Source: an uncultured Oscillospiraceae bacterium (GTDB taxonomy: Bacteria; Bacillota; Clostridia; Oscillospirales; Acutalibacteraceae). Taken from it: a stretch of 7,300 bases of DNA. The translations under genes and the position numbers were made by a program. Under the pieces are notes generated by a model. The model was given only the letters and a program-made list of their open reading frames with translations. It had not been told where the DNA came from and did no database searches. Below, piece by piece: positions 1 through 5,947 of the stretch (positions are counted from its first letter, which is position 1; every line of letters begins with the position of its first letter). The stretch covers positions 1-7,300 of the forward strand of contig CABVAD010000057.1 in the NCBI GenBank assembly GCA_902496265.1, given 5' to 3'.

Positions 1-355
1 TGGCTTCTATGACCTGATTTCGTATGTTGTTCATCTTGCCGACCCACGCCATTTGGTCGGTGGCTTTCAGTTGCTCTGTTATGTCCTCTGCCACCGCCAT
101 CTGCCTTGTAAGCCGTTCAAACATTTCCTCAGCCTGACGGTCAATATCGGCAAGATAACTGTTTAACTTACCGCTGATTTGCAAGCTTGACAAAGTAATT
201 TGTTTGTTGCGGCGTAGATACTCGTGATGACGCTGCCCCCATATGCCGATTGGCTTTTGCTCTTCATCCGGCTCATCGTCTCCGACAATAAGGTAATAAT
301 CACCGACCAACTCATATTTCAGCCCCGTGCGTTCATCTGTAATGTATTTTTCCAT
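1..355 (-). CDS. tnpV: TnpV-family transposon-encoded protein, 3' end cut by window edge
   Basis: A reading frame of 118 codons starts at the ATG at 355 and is still open at base 2. The protein has the pattern of the small TnpV proteins of Firmicute transposons and conjugative elements (first named in Tn4451): PIGIWGQR at residues 35-42, SGKLNSYLADID at 61-72, and a C-terminal WVGKMNNIR at 104-112. Known members are about 120 residues, so only a few residues are probably missing. Its exact role is not established; an accessory function in the mobility or control of the element is usually assumed. An AAGGAGG ribosome binding site (370-364) fixes the start. The gene sits downstream of ssrA, a classic integration site, so it probably marks the end of an integrated element. 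No integrase is visible here. Identification is from remembered family sequence. Confidence 0.87.
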   Translation of the reverse strand, partial: MEKYITDERTGLKYELVGDYYLIVGDDEPDEEQKPIGIWGQRHHEYLRRNKQITLSSLQISGKLNSYLADIDRQAEEMFERLTRQMAVAEDITEQLKATDQMAWVGKMNNIRNQVIEA

Positions 356-362
356 AAAAAAT

Positions 363-398
363 TCCTCCTTGCAATGAACATTGTACCGCAAAGGAGGA
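363..398 (-). repeat. Imperfect inverted repeat that covers the tnpV ribosome binding site
   Basis: Plus-strand bases 363-372 (TCCTCCTTGC) and 388-398 (GCAAAGGAGGA) are inverted copies with one bulged A, separated by 15 bases. In minus-strand RNA the upstream arm (398-388) would pair with GCAAGGAGGA (372-363), which contains the tnpV Shine-Dalgarno sequence. The inner bases CAAT and ATTG could add a short apical stem. A possible -10 (TACAAT, 385-380) lies in the loop. Transcripts starting there would lack the upstream arm and keep the site open, while read-through RNA from ssrA would fold it shut. The repeat is directly visible; the regulatory role is inference. Confidence 0.6.
380..385 (-). 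promoter_or_regulatory. Possible -10 element for tnpV
   Basis: TACAAT on the minus strand (385-380) matches the sigma-A -10 consensus at five of six positions. It would start RNA near 373, about 18 bases before the tnpV start codon. No convincing -35 is found at 16-18 bases upstream (TTTATT, TTTTAT and TTTTTA are the options), and there is no TG extension, so this is weak. Confidence 0.3.
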
Positions 399-420
399 TA
401 AAATAAAAATGTGCGTTCAG

Positions 421-466
421 ACAAAAACGCTGCCGTAGGATTTCCTACGGCAGCGTTTGCTTTTGT
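421..466 (-). terminator. Rho-independent terminator downstream of ssrA
   Basis: A perfect 15-bp inverted repeat (425-439 with 444-458, AAACGCTGCCGTAGG) has a 4-base loop. On the minus strand the stem ends in a run of five T (427-423). Outer ACAAAA and TTTTGT (421-426 and 461-466) extend the symmetry. It lies about 65 bases beyond the tmRNA 3' end and before tnpV, so it most likely ends the ssrA transcript. On the plus strand the T tract is interrupted, and no plus-strand gene precedes it. Whether it belongs to the host or to the integrated element cannot be decided here. Confidence 0.8.
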
Positions 467-530
467 ATCAGATTTCCACCCTTGTTACAAAATATCCTTT
501 GAAAAATAAGGTGTTCGTCCAATACACGTT

Positions 531-877
531 TGGTGGAGATGAGGAGAGTCGAACTCCTGTCCAAAAATTTATCCGTATCGGCGTCTCCGAGCGCAGACAT
601 TTGTTTACATTCCCTTACGCGCACGCCAAATGTCAGGCTTACGCGCTTGGTAGCTCCCACGCCGTGACGAAAGCGGGAGCAGGCTCTCGTTCACGTTCAC
701 CGCTAAAATGACACCCTTGCCGAACCGCGGTACTTTCGGGTCGGATGAGCAGCCTAAATCAGGCTGCTAAAGCAACTTTATTGTTGTTAGTTAATTTTGT
801 TTACGGATTTTATAGCGGTTCCGCACCGCTGCTCGCTTCCGATACTTCAAAATCCCTGTCGAAACCTTTACATCCCC
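531..877 (-). ncRNA. ssrA: Transfer-messenger RNA (tmRNA)
   Basis: This is a one-piece tmRNA of 347 nt. The 5' end (877) begins GGGGAUG, followed by AAAGGUUUCGACAGGG, the highly conserved tmRNA start. The 3' end carries a tRNA-like T arm with UUCGACU in the loop, then CAUCUCC and an encoded ACCA. GGGGAUG and CAUCUCC pair as a seven-base acceptor stem with one G-U pair. The RNA is charged with alanine, enters stalled ribosomes with SmpB, and supplies a short reading frame that tags the protein for proteolysis. The tag frame is read at 788-759 and ends in a stop codon inside a GCAGCC/GGCTGC hairpin. smpB lies directly upstream on the same strand. The 3' end is a common att site for integrative elements, in line with the tnpV gene beyond it. 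Confidence 0.97.
759..788 (-). other. tmRNA tag-peptide reading frame, likely (A)NNNKVALAA
   Basis: In the minus direction the frame AAC AAC AAT AAA GTT GCT TTA GCA GCC TGA encodes NNNKVALAA and stop. The VALAA end matches known Firmicute tags such as that of Bacillus subtilis. The resume codon is placed at AAC (788-786) because the bases before it, TTAACT, resemble the TAACT before the B. subtilis resume codon. With the alanine carried by the tmRNA the tag would be ANNNKVALAA. The C-terminus is certain from the frame. The resume point is inferred: codons ACA, AAA, TTA and ACT just upstream are in the same frame, after an in-frame TAA. Confidence 0.7.
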
Positions 878-914
878 TTATATTATTTTATTCTTAACGG
901 TTTTGCTCCTTTAA
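878..914 (-). promoter_or_regulatory. Possible ssrA promoter overlapping the smpB 3' end
   Basis: TAAAAT at 890-885 matches the -10 consensus at five of six positions and lies exactly seven bases before the tmRNA 5' G at 877. The best -35 is TTAAAG (914-909) with an 18-base spacer, matching only three of six positions and lying inside the last codons of smpB. If this promoter is weak, tmRNA would instead be cut from an smpB-ssrA transcript, with RNase P making the 5' end. Confidence 0.45.
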
Positions 915-1352
915 TGCCCTGTCGATAGTGCGCGCCGCGTCACGTTTTGCGGCGGTTTCCCGCTTATCGTGGAGTTTTTTGCCCTTGCAGAGTCCTAACT
1001 GCACCTTAACAAGCGATCCCTTAAAGTAGAGAGACAGGGGTATTAACGCGAGTCCCTCCTGCTTGACCGCGCCAAAGAGCCGCATAATTTCCCGCTTGTG
1101 CATAAGCAGCCGCCTGTTACGCGTCGGATTCTTATTAAATATATTGCCGTGGTCGTAGGGGCTTATGTGCATCTGCTTAATTATCATTTCGCCGTTATCG
1201 ACCGAACACCACGCGTCCTTTAAATTAACGCCGCCCTGCCTTATCGACTTAATCTCCGTCCCCGAAAGCTCAATGCCGCATTCAAAGCTTTCCAGTACAA
1301 AATATTCGTGAAAGGCTTTTTTATTTGTAGTAATCGTTTTAATGTTATCCAC
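894..1352 (-). CDS. smpB: SsrA-binding protein SmpB
   Basis: SmpB binds the tRNA-like domain of tmRNA and brings it to stalled ribosomes for trans-translation in the cytoplasm. From the GTG at 1352 the protein is 152 residues, the usual family length. Family signatures are GTEIKSIRQG (residues 31-40) followed by VNLKDAW (42-48), ISPYDHGN (63-70), and the basic C-terminal tail starting at GKKLHDKRE (124-132), whose His128 corresponds to the conserved tail residue needed for ribosome engagement in E. coli. GTG is chosen because AGGAGG (1366-1361) lies eight bases upstream. The frame stays open to an ATG at 1388, but that start has no ribosome binding site and lies upstream of the predicted RNA start. 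Its own promoter lies directly upstream. The stop is 16 bases before the tmRNA 5' end, so the two partners of one pathway are adjacent. Confidence 0.97.
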   Translation of the reverse strand: MDNIKTITTNKKAFHEYFVLESFECGIELSGTEIKSIRQGGVNLKDAWCSVDNGEMIIKQMHISPYDHGNIFNKNPTRNRRLLMHKREIMRLFGAVKQEGLALIPLSLYFKGSLVKVQLGLCKGKKLHDKRETAAKRDAARTIDRALKEQNR

Positions 1353-1378
1353 GCGGCATACCTCCTCTCGGGAATTAA

Positions 1379-1407
1379 AGTATAGCACATTATTCTAACG
1401 CTTTCAA
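1379..1407 (-). promoter_or_regulatory. Sigma-A promoter of smpB
   Basis: TTGAAA (1407-1402) and TATACT (1384-1379) on the minus strand are separated by exactly 17 bases. TGC directly before the -10 forms an extended -10 motif. Transcription would start near 1372, about 20 bases before the GTG codon, with AGGAGG in between. No operator-like repeat is visible around it. Confidence 0.85.
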
Positions 1408-1420
1408 GTGAATACTGTCG

Positions 1421-1465
1421 AAAAATGAACGCCCGAACAGCAAATTACTGCACAGGCGTTCATTT
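1421..1465 (-). terminator. Hairpin terminator between the ferredoxin gene and smpB
   Basis: An 11-bp perfect inverted repeat (1423-1433 AAATGAACGCC with 1455-1465 GGCGTTCATTT) encloses 21 bases. On the minus strand the stem runs into TTTTT (1425-1421). It lies about 50 bases after the ferredoxin stop and just before the smpB -35, so it separates the two transcripts. The large loop could make it less efficient than a compact hairpin. Confidence 0.75.
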
Positions 1466-1514
1466 CTTTTAAAGCGTTATGTACCTAAAGTACGCTGAAC
1501 GTTTTATTTTGAAA

Positions 1515-1685
1515 TTAATCCTCGGAGATTGCCTCTACCGGACAACCGGCAGCGCAAGCGCCGCAGCTGCAGCATTTATCCGCGTCAATCTCGTAATGCT
1601 CAGCGCCCTCGGCGATCGCATCACAGGGACAACCCGCGGCACATGCTCCGCAGCTAATGCAGGCATCGGAAATTTTGTAAGCCAT
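1515..1685 (-). CDS. Clostridial-type 2[4Fe-4S] ferredoxin
   Basis: A 56-residue electron carrier, close in length to the classical 55-residue Clostridium pasteurianum ferredoxin. Two CxxCxxCxxxCP motifs bind the two [4Fe-4S] clusters: Cys9, 12, 15, 19 and Cys38, 41, 44, 48. Each is followed by an acidic helix start (DAI and EAI). The halves repeat each other (ISCGACAAGCP and CSCGACAAGCP), as expected for the ancient duplicated fold. Two extra cysteines, Cys21 and Cys39, are outside the motifs. The start follows a GGAGG site (1699-1695) at nine bases. The gene has its own promoter and terminator, so it is probably expressed alone. Such ferredoxins serve pyruvate:ferredoxin oxidoreductase, hydrogenase and similar low-potential reactions in anaerobes; the partner here cannot be told from context. 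Confidence 0.95.
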   Translation of the reverse strand: MAYKISDACISCGACAAGCPCDAIAEGAEHYEIDADKCCSCGACAAGCPVEAISED

Positions 1686-1724
1686 CAAAAAACACCTCCA
1701 TAGCTCAATTGCTTTGCTTAGTAT

Positions 1725-1753
1725 ATTGTAGCAAGTTTTGATGAAAAAAGCAA
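1725..1753 (-). promoter_or_regulatory. Promoter of the ferredoxin gene
   Basis: TTGCTT (1753-1748) and TACAAT (1730-1725) are 17 bases apart on the minus strand, and TGC precedes the -10 as an extended motif. RNA would start near 1718, giving a leader of about 30 bases. An overlapping TATACT (1725-1720) could act as an alternative -10, but without a good -35. Confidence 0.65.
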
Positions 1754-1802
1754 GTAAAATATTATTCCAATTCGCTTTTTTCTTGGATTTTTCGCAAAAA
1801 AG

Positions 1803-2651
1803 CTACTCGCCGTTGTTTTTTGCGTCCTTAGGACGCTTTTTCGAGCGGGAAATAAGCTTTACGTCATCTCTGTGAACCTTAAAAGGAATCGTGTCGCTGT
1901 CGATAAGCTTTACAAAGAGATTGCCCGTTATCAGATTCACGTCTGTAACGGTTGCAATCCCCTCCGCTGTTTTAACCGTCGCGCCGACATTCGGGGTAAA
2001 GGAGTTAAGGTACTCGTATGCGTCCTGCTCATAATTAAGACAGCACATAAGTCTTCCGCAGCTGCCCGAAATTTTGGTCGGATTAAGCGACAAGCCCTGC
2101 TCCTTTGCCATTTTAATGGAAACAGGCTGAAAATCGCTTAAAAACCGCTTACAGCAATAGGGCTGACCGCAGATACCTAATCCGCCGAGCATTTTCGCCT
2201 CGTCCCTAACCCCTATCTGCCTTAACTCTATTCTGGTATGGAAACGCGAAGCCAAATTCTTTACAAGCTCGCGGAAGTCAACCCTGCCGTCCGAGGTAAA
2301 GAAAAATACTATTTTATTTGAATCAAAGGAGTATTCCACGCTTACAAGCTTCATATCAAGCCCTAAATCAGCAATCATTTCCTCGCAAACACCGAACGCC
2401 TCTTCCTCTTTTTTGCGGTTTTCACTGAGCTTTTTCAAATCGCGGTCATTTGCGATTCTAAGGGTTTTTCTTAAGGGCTTAACGATTGCTTCGTCCTCAA
2501 CCTCGCGGTTGCCTGCACTTACCGTTCCGAATTCCGTTCCGTTTTGAGTCTCGACAATAACATTGTCCCCGACCTTTGCCTTGATGCCGCAGGGGTCGAA
2601 ATAATACGCCCTGCCGCCGTCCTTAAATTTTACGGATATAACCTCTGTCAT
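1803..2651 (-). CDS. ricT: RicT (YaaT), PSP1-domain Fe-S regulatory protein
   Basis: The protein has 282 residues; B. subtilis RicT (YaaT) has about 275. The PSP1 C-terminal region is recognised by GGLGICGQPYCCKRF (residues 156-170) and SGSCGRLMCC (195-204). These supply Cys161, 166, 167, 198, 203 and 204. In B. subtilis RicT forms a complex with RicA and RicF that carries [4Fe-4S] clusters, stimulates RNase Y processing of some mRNAs, and affects sporulation, competence and biofilm formation. An N-terminal barrel-like part (about 1-60) is followed by a charged, possibly helical stretch (66-95). The start at 2651 follows GGAGG (2661-2657) at five bases; a longer frame up to an ATG at 2711 would overlap holB and lacks a site. 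It is the last gene of trpS-holB-ricT. No clear GC-rich terminator follows; only an A/T-rich hairpin is possible. Confidence 0.93.
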   Translation of the reverse strand: MTEVISVKFKDGGRAYYFDPCGIKAKVGDNVIVETQNGTEFGTVSAGNREVEDEAIVKPLRKTLRIANDRDLKKLSENRKKEEEAFGVCEEMIADLGLDMKLVSVEYSFDSNKIVFFFTSDGRVDFRELVKNLASRFHTRIELRQIGVRDEAKMLGGLGICGQPYCCKRFLSDFQPVSIKMAKEQGLSLNPTKISGSCGRLMCCLNYEQDAYEYLNSFTPNVGATVKTAEGIATVTDVNLITGNLFVKLIDSDTIPFKVHRDDVKLISRSKKRPKDAKNNGE

Positions 2652-2668
2652 ATATTCCTCCGAAATTA

Positions 2669-3598
2669 TCAGTTGTGACTTATTTGAGCCGCCTTGCAGA
2701 CAAGTGCGCAAAACAGCAGACTTAAATTTATATTGGTTTTAAGCGCGTCCTCAAACTCTGCGAGAGAGTCGTAAAACCGCGCAAGCGCTTTAGCGGAATA
2801 GGTATTGCGAAGATTTTTTTTAATTTCCGCCGCAACCGAAAGCTTTAGCTCCTTTAAAAATTCGTCGGCTGAAACGCGGCTTTTCTCAAACTGAGCGGTT
2901 ATTTTAAGCATTTCCGCCTCATTGCCCGAAATCAAAAGCTCCGAAAAACGCTTTGCCGCCGACTGTGCCGCGGTTTCGCCGCCTGCTAAGGCTTCCTTTG
3001 CCGCGCCGATATTCCCGCCCGTGGTTTTGAGCGCTTCTTTTATCTGCTCCTCGCTAAACTCGGTATTATTTACTAAATACCGTAGAGCGTCGGGCATTTC
3101 GGGCGGAACAAGCGACAGCACAGTACACCTCGAAATAATCGTATCAAGAAGCGCCGCCGCGGATTCGGCTATAAGAATAAAAATTATATCGCCGGGCGGC
3201 TCTTCAAGAACCTTCAGAAGCGCGTTCTGCGCCTGCTCGTTCATACTGTCCGCTTTGTCGATTACAAAAACACGCCTATCCGCCATATGCGGTTTAACGT
3301 AAGCCTCTAAGCGGAGTTCTCTTATTTGCGCCACGGTGATATTCTTCTTGCCGTCCTCGGGCGCTGTAACGGTTATATCGGGGTGTGTGCCGATTTGAGC
3401 CAAATGACAGCCGCGGCAGACTCCGCACGGCGGGTTTTCGCCGCCGCAAACCGCCGCCTCGCTTAAAAACCGCATAAGCGTATGCCTGCCCGTGCCCTTA
3501 TCCCCCTCAAGCAAAATCGCGTGGGGAATCCGGTTTTCGGCGACCGCCGCCAAAACCGCGGCTTTTACTCTCTCATTGCCTGCAAGCGGGAAGCTCAT
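2669..3598 (-). CDS. holB: DNA polymerase III delta' subunit
   Basis: This is a clamp-loader AAA+ subunit of 309 residues, normal for HolB. The N-terminus holds a P-loop-like GDKGTGRHT (residues 32-40), in which the usual Walker lysine is Arg38, so nucleotide binding is probably weak or absent, as is typical of delta'. A zinc module follows with Cys51, 58, 61 and 64. VFVIDKADSMNEQAQNALLK and the LEEPP motif mark the Walker B region, and the SRC motif (ISRC) is the trans-acting arginine element that helps ATP hydrolysis in the neighbouring DnaX subunit. The C-terminal helical part has the low conservation usual for this family. The ATG overlaps the trpS stop (ATGA), suggesting translational coupling; no strong ribosome binding site is seen. 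ricT follows 17 bases downstream, the common Firmicute arrangement. Confidence 0.93.
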   Translation of the reverse strand: MSFPLAGNERVKAAVLAAVAENRIPHAILLEGDKGTGRHTLMRFLSEAAVCGGENPPCGVCRGCHLAQIGTHPDITVTAPEDGKKNITVAQIRELRLEAYVKPHMADRRVFVIDKADSMNEQAQNALLKVLEEPPGDIIFILIAESAAALLDTIISRCTVLSLVPPEMPDALRYLVNNTEFSEEQIKEALKTTGGNIGAAKEALAGGETAAQSAAKRFSELLISGNEAEMLKITAQFEKSRVSADEFLKELKLSVAAEIKKNLRNTYSAKALARFYDSLAEFEDALKTNINLSLLFCALVCKAAQISHN

Positions 3599-4605
3599 AG
3601 CACAAAGCCGACCTTTTTCATAGCCTTAAAGTAGGTTTTGCGCGCAACCCGCTCCGCCTTCTCCGCTCCCTGCCTGTAAAGCTGTTCGAGCATTTTTTTA
3701 TCCTTTATAATCTCGTCGTGCTTTTGCTTTATGGGAGCTAAAGTATCCGCGACAGCCTCGCCCACCGCGAGCTTAAACTCGCCGTAGCCCCTGTCGCTAA
3801 ACTCCTTTTCAACCTCATCGGCAGTTTTTCCCGTAACAGCGGAATAAATCGTGATAAGGTTTGAAATTCCGGGCTTATCCTCGGACATTCTTATCTCGTT
3901 ATCCGAATCGGTAACCGCGCGCTTGAATTTTCTGATTATATCGTCCTTGCTGTCAAGTATCGCGACCCATGCATTGGCGTTATCGTCCGATTTGGACATT
4001 TTTTTAGAGGGGTCCTGAAGCGACTTGACCCTCTCGCCCGACTTTGGAATATATGCGTCGGGCACGGTGAAAACATCGCCGTAAATATTATTAAATCGAA
4101 TCGCAATATCTCTTGCGATTTCAAGATGCTGTTTCTGGTCGGCGCCCACGGGAACTAAGTCGGACTGATACAGAAGAATATCCGCCGCCATAAGCACGGG
4201 GTATGAGAAAAGACCTACATTTATATTATCGGGGTGCTTTTGGCTTTTATCCTTAAACTGGGTCATTCTTGACATTTCGCCGAACTGGGTATAGCAGGAC
4301 AAAAGCCACGACAGCGCCGTATGCTCGGGCACCTGCGACTGAATAAAAACGGTATTCTTTTCGGGGTCTATGCCCAGCGCCAAAAGAATGGCAAAGGTGG
4401 AGTAAATCTGACTGCGAAGCTTTGCAGGCTCCTGCCTTACGGTTATGGCGTGAAGATCCGCCACGGCGAAGGTGCAGTCAAACTCGTCCTGCATTGCCGC
4501 CCAGTTTTTAAGCGCGCCGAGATAATTGCCGAGGGTCAAAAGCCCGCTCGGCTGAATACAGCTAAGCACCCTTTTTTTTGCCGTTGCTTCATTTGCATTG
4601 CACAT
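3595..4605 (-). CDS. trpS: Tryptophanyl-tRNA synthetase
   Basis: A class I aminoacyl-tRNA synthetase that charges tRNA-Trp with tryptophan using ATP; cytoplasmic and usually a dimer. From the chosen start the protein has 336 residues, typical of the bacterial enzyme. IQPSG (17-21) and TLGNYLGA (24-31) form the HIGH-type signature of TrpRS, and KKMSKSDDN (201-209) is the KMSKS loop. PVLMAADILLYQSDLVPVGADQKQHLE (136-162, quoted in parts as PVLMAADILLY and VPVGADQKQH) shapes the tryptophan pocket. Two ATG codons are possible, at 4611 and 4605. The site AAGGCGG is one base from the first but eight from the second, so 4605 is preferred. A promoter lies about 30 bases upstream, too close for a T-box leader. 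holB overlaps the stop. Confidence 0.95.
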   Translation of the reverse strand: MCNANEATAKKRVLSCIQPSGLLTLGNYLGALKNWAAMQDEFDCTFAVADLHAITVRQEPAKLRSQIYSTFAILLALGIDPEKNTVFIQSQVPEHTALSWLLSCYTQFGEMSRMTQFKDKSQKHPDNINVGLFSYPVLMAADILLYQSDLVPVGADQKQHLEIARDIAIRFNNIYGDVFTVPDAYIPKSGERVKSLQDPSKKMSKSDDNANAWVAILDSKDDIIRKFKRAVTDSDNEIRMSEDKPGISNLITIYSAVTGKTADEVEKEFSDRGYGEFKLAVGEAVADTLAPIKQKHDEIIKDKKMLEQLYRQGAEKAERVARKTYFKAMKKVGFVL

Positions 4606-4635
4606 AACCATTCCGCCTTTTGCATTAATACATCA

Positions 4636-4664
4636 ATAATATCATATTTTTTAAAAAGTTACAA
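4636..4664 (-). promoter_or_regulatory. Sigma-A promoter of trpS-holB-ricT
   Basis: TTGTAA (4664-4659) and TATTAT (4641-4636) are separated by exactly 17 bases on the minus strand. RNA would start near 4629, about 24 bases before the preferred trpS start, with AAGGCGG in between. The -35 begins only nine bases after the stop of the upstream aminotransferase gene, and no terminator hairpin separates them, so read-through from the upstream unit is also likely. Confidence 0.75.
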
Positions 4665-4673
4665 GGTTAAAGT

Positions 4674-5936
4674 TCAAATTTCCGGGTGGCGATTTTTAAC
4701 CGCGGAAAATGCGTCGTAGGCGATATCCGCCGCGAGGGATATATCCTCGTCGGTGAGGGCGGCGTTTATAAAGTGATTGTGGTGCGAAGCGATAAACAGC
4801 CCGCGGGAGACGCACTCGGCGACCCACTCCTGATGGAGCATAAGGCTGTCATCATTTGCAATTCTCAGATAAAACAGCGCGGGCTCGCCCGATACCGCAA
4901 GCTTAAAGCCGTTTTCCTCTGCCGCCTTTTTAAAGGCGTTTGTCAGCTTTTCGCCCTTTTCGCGGAAAAGGGTAGGGGTATCAAGCCGTTTCATTTTATT
5001 GATACAGGCTATGCAGGCGGCAAAGGGAACTGCGCTCATCCAGTAAGAGCCCGTAAAGGAAAGAGAGGACGCCGCCGCCTTTAAAAATTCCCTGCCGCAG
5101 GCGGCGGACATATTATAGCCGTTAGCCAGCGCCTTGCAAAAGCAGATTATATCGGCTTTGATACCGTAATAATGGTCGCTCCCCGCAAGGTCAAGACGGA
5201 AGCCTGTCCTTACATCGTCAAAGATTAAAATTATTCCGTGTTCGTCGCAGAATTTTCTGACCGCCTGCCATTTTTCGGGCGTGGCGCAGACATTATCGTA
5301 AAAATTGCCGTGGTCATAGGGCTGGGCGATAAGGGCGGCAATATCTCCCCCTGTCTCCGCCCAAGCCTGTTCGAGAGCGTTCATATCGAACCACGGGACA
5401 ATTATATTATTCGCCACATCCTCGGGCAGAACACCCGGGTAATCCGCCTTCATAGCCCACGGGTCGTTGCCGTGGTAGTAGCCCTTAAAGAATATTACCT
5501 TTTTCTTGCGGGTAAAGGCGCGGGCGCAGAGCACCGCGAAGGTGGTAGCGTCTGTGCCGTTCTTCATAAAATACGCCCAGTCGGCGGAAGCAACCGTCTC
5601 CACCAAAAGCTCGGCGCACTCAATCATTTTATAGGAGGGCGCGGTGGTGCAGTTGCCCTTTTTAAGCTGTTCCAATGCGGCGGCGTCCACCTCGGGGTCG
5701 TTGTAACCGAGCACATTAGGTCCGTAGGCGCACATAAGGTCGAGATATTTATTTCCGTCCATATCCCAAAAATATGTACCCTCCGCCTTAGAGCTTATAA
5801 GCGGCCACTTTTCAAGCGGCAGAAAAAGCCCCTCGGACGGGCCTAAATGTCCGTAAATTCCCGACGGAATTACGTTAAGCGCGCGGTTAAACCACTCGCG
5901 GCTTTTTTTATGCGAATATTCGGGGTATTTACTCAT
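4674..5936 (-). CDS. Class III PLP-dependent aminotransferase, GSA-aminomutase-like, substrate unknown
   Basis: The 420-residue protein has the fold-type I layout of class III aminotransferases and is nearest in pattern to glutamate-1-semialdehyde 2,1-aminomutase. Visible signatures are the phosphate-binding NGTDATTFA (126-134), YYHGND (153-158) with a tyrosine that should stack on PLP, IFDDVRTGFR (238-247) with Asp240 expected to bind the pyridine nitrogen, and FCKALANGY (266-274) with Lys268 as the probable Schiff-base lysine. True HemL proteins have SGTEA, DEVMTGFR and GKVIGGG here, so a role in haem synthesis is unlikely, and no haem gene is nearby. The variant ALANGY type is found in aminotransferases of sugar or secondary pathways, but the substrate cannot be assigned. 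The start follows AGGAGG (5949-5944) at seven bases, overlapping the stop of the SCP2-like gene. The two genes are 11 bases apart and probably coupled. Confidence 0.88.
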   Translation of the reverse strand: MSKYPEYSHKKSREWFNRALNVIPSGIYGHLGPSEGLFLPLEKWPLISSKAEGTYFWDMDGNKYLDLMCAYGPNVLGYNDPEVDAAALEQLKKGNCTTAPSYKMIECAELLVETVASADWAYFMKNGTDATTFAVLCARAFTRKKKVIFFKGYYHGNDPWAMKADYPGVLPEDVANNIIVPWFDMNALEQAWAETGGDIAALIAQPYDHGNFYDNVCATPEKWQAVRKFCDEHGIILIFDDVRTGFRLDLAGSDHYYGIKADIICFCKALANGYNMSAACGREFLKAAASSLSFTGSYWMSAVPFAACIACINKMKRLDTPTLFREKGEKLTNAFKKAAEENGFKLAVSGEPALFYLRIANDDSLMLHQEWVAECVSRGLFIASHHNHFINAALTDEDISLAADIAYDAFSAVKNRHPEI

Positions 5937-5947
5937 ATGTATTCCTC

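Noticed and set aside
409..438. A nine-codon plus-strand frame (MCVQTKTLP) behind an AAAGGAGGA sequence
   Set aside because: The apparent ribosome binding site is the distal arm of the inverted repeat before tnpV, the stop lies in the terminator stem, and no plus-strand gene follows that such a leader could control.
445..711. Reading frames on both strands across the tmRNA gene
   Set aside because: They lie in the structured tmRNA sequence and encode nothing recognisable; the RNA explains the conservation.
1474..1497. A small hairpin (GTAC around TTTAG, flanked by AGCGT and ACGCT) after the ferredoxin stop
   Set aside because: The pairing is short and interrupted, and the nearby 11-bp hairpin with a T run explains termination better.
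1479..1703. A 74-codon plus-strand frame over the ferredoxin gene
   Set aside because: It is the antisense shadow of the 8-cysteine ferredoxin, which has a good ribosome binding site, promoter and terminator.
1761..1802. An A/T-rich inverted repeat after ricT (TTTTTT and AAAAAA) as a terminator
   Set aside because: The possible stem is almost only A-T pairs and has no clear T tract after it, so it is too weak to call.
5238..5846. A 202-codon plus-strand frame opposite the aminotransferase gene
   Set aside because: No domain is recognisable and no ribosome binding site is seen; the opposite strand holds a complete conserved enzyme.
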